This document shows, one piece after another, positions 7,344-14,948 of a DNA stretch of 14,948 bases. The DNA is taken from the NCBI GenBank assembly GCA_028565635.1, contig JAOXYB010029800.1, positions 1-14,948 of the forward strand, given 5' to 3'. The DNA comes from Phoronis ovalis (Eukaryota > Phoronida > Phoronidae). The notes below the pieces were generated by a model. The model did not search any database. It was not told the origin of the DNA and worked only from the letters and a program-made list of their open reading frames with translations. The position numbers and the translations under genes are program-made. Numbering within the stretch: the stretch's first letter is position 1; each line of letters starts with the position of its first letter.

Positions 7344-9825
7344 TTTTTAACATTATCACATCTTCATTAGTTCTGGCAATTTCTAGTGCATCATCAACAA
7401 TGATTGTCTTTCTTCTGAATCATAAATTTGAAGTAAGGGTAGTATATCCCGTTTGTTGGTTCAAGGAAATCAGATAATTCTAAACAAAGTAGCTGTATCC
7501 CATAGAATGTTGGTTCAGGGACCAGTATAGCTACTGTCACATTATCGCATCTTCTGGAAACTAACCTCATCCAATTAGACAAATACAGGTGACTTTTACT
7601 GTAAACTCTTTGTTCCATAGTCTAGATCAAGTATATTTTTATATCTGAATGAATGTCCATGTAAAAACTTATAATAATTATGGTAGACTAGCTATTCGTC
7701 AAACTTTATAATAAGAACATGCTTTAGACAGTGTAGCTTTACTAATGGATAATAACAGACTATACTGTTAATTTTATTATTGAATACATATTAGTATTAT
7801 ATACATATAACTTGATTAAATGAAACACAAGCAGCATAGTTGGTGCAGACAGCACAAAGAAATCCCACCCATTTACATGCTTCTGAACCCCCCTTAACTA
7901 ATGAAGACAAATTTAACTAAACATTATAACAAACAAGGCCATAGCATAAACTCTGGAGCACAGTGCTTATTATGACCTTGAGGTCAAAAGACCATGTAAA
8001 GTATAACAAGTAGTGTAATTTTGTTGATTTGTAAAATTGTTAAGGAAACACACACAATTAACTTAGTTCTATCTAATGTTTACAAAAATAATCATTAAAA
8101 GGATTAATTTCGATTTTTTAAAGTTCTAAATGCTATATGTACTATCTACTAGTAGAATGCACATTCTTTACTTTAAATTTAGCCCTTCAGCAGTTGTTAT
8201 GATACTAGATGTTTCAAATCAATTTTATCATGGTGTGGCCTGGTACCACAAGTTTTAAATCAATTGCAAAGTTGCTATCAGAGTAGGTATCCAAATATAA
8301 AGATTAACCTTCCAAATATTAAGCAGATTAGTCTTCTAAACTATTATTTTTTTCCTTACAAATACAACATTACTCTGCTAAAATTATGTGCTATAACAAA
8401 TTCATACAACTAAACATAAAAAACCTTGTTCCCATTCACAAGTTACTACCCCATTTTAGACTCGGCACCTATAGACAGCGTTGCAATTTTCATAAAATTT
8501 CCTACTTAAAATTTTGAGGCCGTCCCCAGATGCGAGTTAACTTTGTGCATACAGCTGTTGGGAAATCAAGGTGTTTTATGGTGATGACTTATTATCAAGT
8601 GTCCACGAAACTTCATGTTCCAGCCTTTTGAACAAGTTTGCTACAAAACTGCATGGGGACCCTCTTCAGAGTGGTTTATCGTGAATTTAAATCAAACTAT
8701 TTTTACTTTGACACATTTTATCTACTATTGAGTACTAAGAAAATTATTCTACCTTAATATGCAAACAATAAGCAAGCCATTAATTTATTTGAATAACAAT
8801 ATGTAACAATAATCAGGTTCACATCTATTGAAAATGCATGTAAATAAACTGACGGAATGTGTATTTACAAGAACGGACTTGCCAGTTTTTATGCAACATA
8901 CAAAAAAAAGGAAATTCCAAATTGTCCGCAGTATTACTGCTATTGACCTCTATAACCATTGCATGACCTCTAAATGACTATTCCGAAACCAATTAATTTT
9001 TTTGAACTTTCCAACAATTTAAGAATAGAATTTTTGGATGGTTTTGATCTCAGATGACAATGTGACCTCTGGGTGATCTCTAAGTAAAACCTTCATTAAT
9101 TATTTTTTGAATATTTGTCAGTTTTAATATTAACTTGCTATAAGCTATTTTGTGCCAAGGCTGTGTTCTGCATATAATTATAATTGTAATATATTGATAC
9201 ATTAAACTCTGGCTGCATAATATGTTACATATAAGAGCAGAAAAAATCGGTGTCAGTACTCGTTTGAGTCACAATTTAAACTAGAAATGGACCTCGCAAT
9301 TCTCGAGGGATAGTCTTCATACAGAGTAGGAATTACGCCACATGGTTCTAATATAATATAGATTCAAAATTTGCCTCAGAATTCATCTGGGCTAAACACT
9401 AAGAAGGCATTCAATGTACAACTATGCAGCAGGCACGGAACGTACGACGCTGACAGTGAAAATTGTTGAAGATGAGAATATAAGTAATCCACCTCAGACA
9501 CGGTTACACATAGTTTCAATGAGAAAAATCCACTTCGACCTTTTAGTAGTATAGATATACAGTAATGTTACGTTATGCATGTTTTGATACTGGGTAAATA
9601 TTTTTATATTGAGTCAATATAATGATACTGGGTATTTTTGACTGATTATGTTTTAAAATCAAAAGTTAAATTCTACCCAAAAGGGACTGAGGTCAGTCTA
9701 ACTATAAGCCTGTTTGGACTAGTTGTTCTCGATTTGCAGCATATTTTATCAAAAAATTCTGTCTAAACCATCATTCTATAATAATTGAGGAAAACATGTA
9801 AGAGAAACTTTATCAAATAAAAATA

Positions 9826-9831
9826 TTTATT
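9826..9831 (-). terminator. Candidate poly(A) signal of the zinc-finger gene (AATAAA on - strand)
   Basis: TTTATT on the + strand reads AATAAA on the - strand, about 160 bases after the TAA/TAG-type stop at 9992. Its position fits a short 3' UTR of about 180 nt. Confidence 0.45.
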
Positions 9832-9991
9832 TTAAAATGATTTTTTGCCAAAAAAAAACAATATCTTGCAATGTTAGGCTGACTAGTAAATCATACATTT
9901 TCTTTTTGTGGAAGAAGAGACTACAACTTTTAACTAAAACTGGCATTACTTTTTAGGCACAGACAATCTTGAAACAACAACTTAACACAAA

Positions 9992-12369
9992 TTAACTAAA
10001 CTTAATATCACCACAGTACACTTCTGAAATTTTCAATGACAGATCTACATCTTTCTCATTTTCTGCTCGTTCTTCAGGGAATGTATTGTGGGAATTTAGA
10101 ACAGGCTCTTGTTTAACTAATAATACTTGATTAGTACCAAAGTTTTCAGGCAATTCTTCTGGCTCACTTTTTACTTCAGTCATACCTGCTTTCCATGCAA
10201 TCAGTGTACTTGCCTCATCATTAGGTTGTAACATATTTTGATTGATAAACGCAAATTTGCACTTCTTTTTATCTTCTGAATTGTTGCTGTCAAACGCTGA
10301 CAAAGAATCATTGTTCACAGTGTAACTAAGTGGTGTTCTGAAATTAACTCCAACAGTTGCATTGCACTTTTTTTTCTTTTTGCGGTCTGTAGCTAGGGTA
10401 AATTTTCCTCCTTTCCTCTTAGTTTTCCGTCCTATTATTTGATCACCAACATCTAAACAGTTTAAACCTTGAAGGACATTGAATTGAGTAACAGTAGCAT
10501 CTGTGCACAAAGAAGATGCACAAGTATTGGATGCAGTACACATAATTTCATTTGGCATTACAATTTCTTGCTTAATTGTACTATTTCCATATTCTGGCAC
10601 AGTATTCTCAAAACTGTCCAATTCTGCAAGTGTATTCATCATAGGTTCTAGTTTTATACATACTCCCTCATTTGCTATCTGGCAATTGTCCACAGCAAAT
10701 AGTGTCTCATTAATGTCTAAATTATCATTAAGAAGATCACCAGCTTGGATTTTACCTTCCTTAGCTGTATTGCACTTTGTTTGGGTGTCAAAGGAATCAT
10801 ATTCCACAGATTCAAATGGAATAATAATTCCATTATCATCTTTGTTCACTTGTGCTTGGTTACCATTTTTGGATTTGGCACTTTTGCTTTTTATCTTTGC
10901 ACTTGTCTGTTTTTGCTTCTTGTATACTTTCGCCTTAATATTTTGTCTTTTTCCTTGTACTGTCGGAGTTTTTGTTTGAATTTTTCGCTTTTTTTTGATT
11001 GAAGAAGTTTCTTTCCGTTTCGCATTTTCAGCGTTAATACCATCTTTACTCGAAGAAGCTGTTTTTTCTTTGGGACTTGAGGTACGCACAGCATCCAGCA
11101 TGTTACCATTCTTCACTTTGTTTCCTTTATTTACCTCCTTCTTGGTGTTCAACTTTGAGACACATTTCCTGGTTTTCAACTTGACTTTCCATGTTGCACA
11201 TTTCTTCAGTTTCTTTCCCGCTGTTTCAGCGAGAACATCTTTATCAACCTCACAGCTGTTTAACTTTACTTTATTTTTGTTAGTTTTAGTTTTACTAGAA
11301 AGATTTTCTTTTTTATGAAGCATACTATTCTTTAAGTTTTTTTGGGAAAGATTATCCTGTTCAGTGGTTTCTAGCTTTCTGAAGACAAACCTTAACCCTT
11401 GGCTACTTATTTTTGGTTTTTCTATCTTATAATTCATAAAAATATCTTCAACTTCTTGCTTGACACAATTTTTATTGGCTATTGCACTCAAATTACTAGC
11501 GGTAAGAATTGGCACACAATTTTCCTCAAACTTACTTTTACGCATCTCCACACTAGATGGTTTATTTAACACAAAATCAGAGGCCTTTGTCTTTTTTGCT
11601 CCTTTCTCTTGAGTTAACATAAATTTCTTTGCTCTTCTTTGAAAAGATTTTTCATCCATCATTTCACAACTAAAAGTGTCATTACTTTCCTCGATTTCCT
11701 GTTTCACAACAACACCACCACCAGATGTCTCTAAATTCAAACAATTACCAAGAGGGGTTGTAACATCTTCAAGTTTGAATCCACGACATTTGTGACGTTT
11801 CACTCCTCCTTCGCTCTTAAAACAGAAGCCACAAGTTTCACAGTAATAAGGTAGTAAACCAAGATGGACAGATCGTTTGTGATAGGTTATCGACTCCCAG
11901 TACTTGAAACGCCTATCACAGTAGTTACATTTGTACTTCATTTCTGTTGAATGACTTCTTTTATGTCGTTGTAGATTTGCGCGTTGATTATATTCCTGCC
12001 CGCATATTTCACACTTGTACGGTGTTTCCCCCGTGTGAACAACTTTATGATTTTTTAAGTACATTTTACTAGTAAAATGCTTATTACATATAGGACACGC
12101 ATACTTCTTTATTCCCTTGTGTGTGTTCTCATGTTGCTGCCACGAGCTCTTACTAAAACATGCTTTACCACAAGTACGACATTCCCACGTTTTTCGATTA
12201 TTATCATGGGTTCGCATATGAGCACGGAGTTGTTCCTTTTGCTTAAAAGGTCGTTTACAAGTTTGACATTCATAAGGTCTTTCTCCTGAATGCACACTTG
12301 AATGACGTTTCATATCAGATGCTGTTTTAAACTGCTTGTCACAAATGTGACATAAATAAGGAACCTCAC
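9992..12369 (-). CDS. Zinc-finger gene terminal exon: fingers 6-12 and long C-terminal tail
   Basis: The acceptor reads CTTCTGTTTAG on the - strand. The first two bases complete the linker Gly, giving HTGEVPYLC. The exon is 2378 bp, open throughout and ends in a stop at 9992-9994. Fingers 6-12 occupy 12354 to about 11786. Finger 8 is unusual: the core Phe is replaced by Cys and the core Leu by Trp (CGKACFSKSSWQQH). The tail of about 600 residues has no folded domain I recognise. Its lysine-rich centre (about 11320-10850) is low in complexity. The frames seen opposite it on the + strand are shadows. Confidence 0.95.
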
Positions 12370-14250
12370 CTAAACAGAAGCACATGATAGGTTAAAAACA
12401 ATTATTGTATTGGGTAATTTTATTAATAATTAGCTTTACCTTAAATTTAGCGATGTTTCTAATCATTTATTATAGTTTTTGGAAAACAGTTTAATATTCT
12501 AAAAATTAAGTTGTCACAGATTCATGCTTTGTACTCCTTCTAGATAATTATGAAGTAAAATGGGTAAAGACAGTAATTTTGATAAATACACATGTCCTAC
12601 TGACAAAAAGTTTAAATTAAAAAATAATTATGAATAGTTCTATTTCATATGGATGTTACACTGAACTCTATCTGCCATATTTATTCCCTTATGTGAACAA
12701 ATTTGGAAACTACAACCTAGTATCTGAATTCATGGACTTGTTACTGTATCTCCATCCACTTGTATCGTGTCTACAGCACATTATTTTAGTTTGTTAACAT
12801 ACCTGTGTGTTTAAGATCATGATATCTCAAACTTGAATAATCGGTAAACTTGGCGTCACACTTCTTACAAGCATAGCGTTTCTCTCCTGTGTGTATCCGA
12901 CGATGGCGTATCAAATTACACGATAGCGTGAATCGTTTCCCACAAGCCTTAAGAATAGAAATAAACAATTAACTGTGGTATTCGAGGAATGGTCAAAAGG
13001 CAGATTTGGGCTCTCCTCTCACTTTAATATTAGAAATTTAATGAGAAAAACAGAAATTTAATGAGGATAGCAGAAGCGTCTTGTGGAATTGTTCAAGACT
13101 ACAATGGTTACGGAATGTCTGACAGTTAGAAACAAAGAAACACCTGGGTAAGGCAAAATAGACCATGTCAATATAGTAACAATAATTTTACAATATTTTG
13201 AAGGTGTACCACTGTTAGAGATGTGGATCCAGCTGAGAAACATGCAGAAAAAGTAAAGGAAACTGATAGTTACAAAAATATAGATTTATTTAGGAAACCC
13301 ATAATTCGATATTAATCTACATCAGAATTTAAGGAAAATCATTCAAATAAAATACTGATATAAATCCACTGTATCACAAAATGATGTCAGAACATTTTTA
13401 CACAAAATTAGACTATAAGCCATGCTGTAAAACCACACTATTTATTCTGCAATTGATATTTTGCCAGATATTTCCTACAACCTTCCTTGATTGAATTACA
13501 CGGTCAGTAAACATTTTACTGGTTCACATCAGAATACGTTAATTTTAGCTAAAACTGACAGCAAGCAGACTGACTCAGTTACTGCGAAACGTTGTTAAGT
13601 CTAGTGAAATATCAAAATAAACGGCTAAAGTTTTCTTACTTTGGATCTTAAACACACCAACCTTTTGCCGAGTGCCCCCATTCACAGGATACACAATAAC
13701 TCACTTTAAAACAACATGTTTATTGCCGTTCAGTGATCTTATTTCTATCTGTGATTCTGATATTCTCACCTCACATTCATGCGTCTTTTCTTTGGTATGC
13801 ACAACCATATGAGATCTCAACCCATAAGCATCCACAAATCTTGAAGGACACACTGTGCAGGCAAAGTTTTTCAGACCTGAGAATATATTTTGTTTTATAT
13901 TTAGTATTTGGTACAAATTTAAAATTTTTCAGGAATATTTAATATCAATTTTGACATCATCAATGCATCTTCTCTCAGTTCCAAAGAAATATTTAGGTTT
14001 ACATCCGATTGGCTTTGAATGTTTACTAACAATGACATGTGACATAAAATACCTGTATGAATTTTCTCATGTCTTTGCAACGATGCTTTTGCAGTAAATG
14101 TCTGTTGGCATTGGTCACATTGAAATGGATGAATACCAGTGTGTGTCATCACATGATAAGTCATGTGGCATCGCTTGTTCGATTTATAGTTACATTTGTG
14201 GCATTGGTATCTCCTTTTTTTAGTCCCTTGCTCATTAATGATAGAATAAT
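9992..14250 (-). CDS. C2H2 zinc-finger protein, probable transcriptional repressor (last 4 exons)
   Basis: Exons on the - strand are 14250-14053, 13876-13770, 12947-12803 and 12369-9992. All introns are GT-AG, phases agree, and the join gives 941 residues to the stop. Twelve C2H2 fingers fill residues 16-344, with classical HTGEK-like linkers only in some places. Finger 12 is a degenerate C2HC (final H-X-C). The tail, residues 345-941, is Lys/Ser/Asn-rich and disordered-looking. It carries KKKRK (608-612), six PsiKxE SUMO motifs (VKQE 371 and 452, IKLE 721, IKQE 748, VKSE 882, VKQE 901) and DVDLSLK (923-929), close to the CtBP-binding PxDLSxK motif. Multi-finger proteins of this kind bind DNA in the nucleus, and repression is inferred from the tail motifs. 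No KRAB, BTB or SCAN domain is in the window. The start, promoter and N-terminal domain lie beyond the right edge. Orthology is not recognised. Confidence 0.9.
12370..12802 (-). other. Intron between fingers 5 and 6
   Basis: AT-rich 433 bp intron with donor GTATGT and acceptor CTGTTTAG on the - strand. It lies in the HTG linker and has no other feature. Confidence 0.75.
12803..12947 (-). CDS. Zinc-finger gene exon: fingers 4 and 5
   Basis: The acceptor reads CTATTCTTAAG and the donor CACAG|GTATGT on the - strand. It begins A-C-G-K, which completes finger 4 as CEACGKRF after joining. Fingers 4 (HRRIH) and 5 (CKKC...HDLKH) are linked by HTGEKRY. It ends in a linker Gly split in phase 1. Confidence 0.89.
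12948..13769 (-). other. Intron inside the finger 4 knuckle
   Basis: An 822 bp intron with donor GTGAGA. I looked for a further finger exon on the - strand and found none. The flanking exons join in frame without one. No repeat is recognised. Confidence 0.7.
13770..13876 (-). CDS. Zinc-finger gene exon: finger 3 and first Cys of finger 4
   Basis: The acceptor reads ATATTCTCAG and the donor TGTGAG|GTGAGA on the - strand. Two bases complete the linker Gly (HTG-LKNF). It holds finger 3 (CTVC...HMVVH), then KEKTHECE. The intron cuts the C-X2-C knuckle of finger 4 in phase 0. Confidence 0.87.
14053..14250 (-). CDS. Zinc-finger gene exon: fingers 1 and 2
   Basis: The acceptor reads TTTGTATTTAG and the donor CACAG|GTATTT on the - strand. 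The exon begins with two bases of a split codon, so there is at least one more upstream exon. Residues 1-65 hold finger 1 (CHKC...HVMTH) and finger 2 (CDQC...HEKIH). It ends in HT plus one base of Gly, so the intron sits in the finger linker. Confidence 0.88.
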
Positions 14251-14545
14251 CTAAATACAAAAACACATTTTTAATTTTAATATATATTGTAAGAGATTAT
14301 AAATTGAACACTGGGTATGGGCTAAGCTTGAGAGTAGCTGTAGTCACACAATATTATACAATAAATAAAATAAAATCTTTCTTTAACACAGGGATTTATA
14401 TTAAAAAGTCTCCCCCATATCATGTTTTGTGTCAGAACAGATCTTAACTTGTAGTTTCGTGCTGCAGATGATGGCCTGTAAGTTACTACAGCAGTGAGTC
14501 CTGCAAGCATCACCTACTATGGACAGCCTACGGCTTGTTCATAGG
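14251..14545 (-). other. Intron upstream of the finger 1 exon
   Basis: AT-rich DNA with no finger-like coding sequence. It is taken as intron because the exon at 14250 starts with a split codon. Confidence 0.6.
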
Positions 14546-14787
14546 GTCATGGCCACCTCATATCTCAAACCAGCCGAAGTTCGAAAACACTTGATTTCTT
14601 AATTAAATAAATGAATTCCACCCACATTTTTGCTTCTGTTTATTCCTCGACTATTCCGCTTCTTATTCATACCATATCTAGATAACTTTAAAAGATTCAA
14701 CAGCACATTAGCACAAAAATATGCTATTGCGCATTTGTGAAGGCTAATTGAATTCCGGCTGGTTTGATATATGAGGTGACCAGGACT
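14546..14787. repeat. Foldback element with inverted arms of about 37 bp
   Basis: The left arm (about 14546-14582, including CACCTCATATCTCAAACC) matches the reverse complement of the right arm (about 14751-14787, including GGTTTGATATATGAGGTG) at roughly 30 of 37 positions. About 170 bp of AT-rich, non-coding DNA lies between. It looks like a non-autonomous MITE; no clear target duplication was found. Confidence 0.6.
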
Positions 14788-14948
14788 CCGGAGGGGTACT
14801 CGAGGTATTTTTTGGTGGGGGTGTGCAGCCCAGTTAAAAATTTTGGATTTGGATTGTATACTTCTTACATAACTGTATTTTTTTGGATTGCTACTGTAAA
14901 GAAATTCAAAAATTTGGATTGCTACCCACTGCTTACAGCAAATAATTT
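14788..14948 (-). mobile_element. Second copy of the PAN2-intron MITE, cut by window end
   Basis: Reads as the reverse complement of 2923-3081, at roughly 85 to 90 percent identity by eye. Shared blocks include the terminal GGGGTACTC(A/G)AGGTATTTT, GGTGGGGGTGTGCAGCCCAG and CTGCTTACAGCAAATAATTT. The other end is beyond the window. It begins directly where the foldback element's right arm ends. Confidence 0.85.

Larger units (their letters stand above)
7252..9991. other. Convergent intergenic region with both 3' UTRs
   Basis: This is 2.7 kb between the stop of PAN2 (+) and the stop of the zinc-finger gene (-). It should hold both 3' UTRs. I see no conserved coding frame, RNA gene or clear transposon. 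Weak items are a TGACCTTGAGGTCA element at 7973-7986, three TGACCTCT octamers at 8944, 8964 and 9063, and a short unexplained open frame at 9396-9551. Confidence 0.7.

Noticed and set aside
7394-7618. 74-codon open frame on the - strand just after PAN2
   Set aside because: It has no recognisable domain, no splice context and no neighbour it could join, and it probably lies in or near the PAN2 3' UTR. It is best treated as a chance frame.
7973-7986. TGACCTTGAGGTCA as a nuclear-receptor response element
   Set aside because: It is a single everted half-site pair in a convergent intergenic region far from any visible promoter. Such 14-mers are too weak alone to annotate.
10503-11318. Long + strand frames opposite the zinc-finger tail
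   Set aside because: They are mirror images of the lysine-rich coding sequence on the - strand, which gives Phe/Leu-rich antisense translations. There is no independent support.
12948-13769. A missing zinc-finger exon in this intron
   Set aside because: No C-X2-C...H-X3-H pattern is visible on the - strand, and the flanking exons join exactly inside finger 4.
14322-14513. 63-codon - strand frame upstream of the finger 1 exon
   Set aside because: It has no Cys/His finger pattern and no suitable splice sites in phase with the finger 1 exon.

Overview
The window is nuclear DNA of an animal. It is AT-rich and has short coding blocks with clean GT-AG borders, intron phases that chain correctly, and families of small repeats. 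Two multi-exon protein genes lie 3' end to 3' end. The species cannot be fixed from the sequence. The lack of a KRAB domain, the small introns and the small palindromic repeats suit an invertebrate, perhaps a mollusc or similar lineage, but that is only a guess.

Region 1 to 408 is intron. From 409 to 7251 on the + strand lie the last eleven coding exons of PAN2, the catalytic subunit of the PAN2-PAN3 poly(A) deadenylase. Joined, they give 576 residues: the second part of the catalytically dead ubiquitin-hydrolase-like domain, then the complete DEDDh exonuclease domain with all catalytic residues. The 5' half of the gene (WD40 propeller, linker, start of the UCH-like domain) is off the left edge. 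An unexpected C-X5-C-X4-C-X3-H zinc finger of the Nab2/ZC3H14 poly(A)-binding type sits inside the UCH-like domain. The intron after the next exon carries a roughly 405 bp inverted-repeat element whose 8 bp target duplication contains the splice donor.

Region 7252 to 9991 is a 2.7 kb convergent intergenic stretch (both 3' UTRs, candidate poly(A) signals, no convincing gene). From 9992 to 14250 on the - strand lie the last four coding exons of a large C2H2 zinc-finger protein: 941 residues in the window, twelve fingers, then a tail of about 600 residues. The tail is lysine-rich, with six canonical SUMO-acceptor motifs, a basic nuclear-localisation motif and a CtBP-type motif near the C-terminus, which suggests a SUMO-regulated transcriptional repressor. 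I do not recognise its orthology. Its 5' exons are off the right edge.

The right end (14546 to 14948) holds a foldback element directly abutting a second, oppositely oriented copy of the element found in the PAN2 intron. The two genes share no evident pathway; one acts on mRNA tails in the cytoplasm and the other probably on chromatin.
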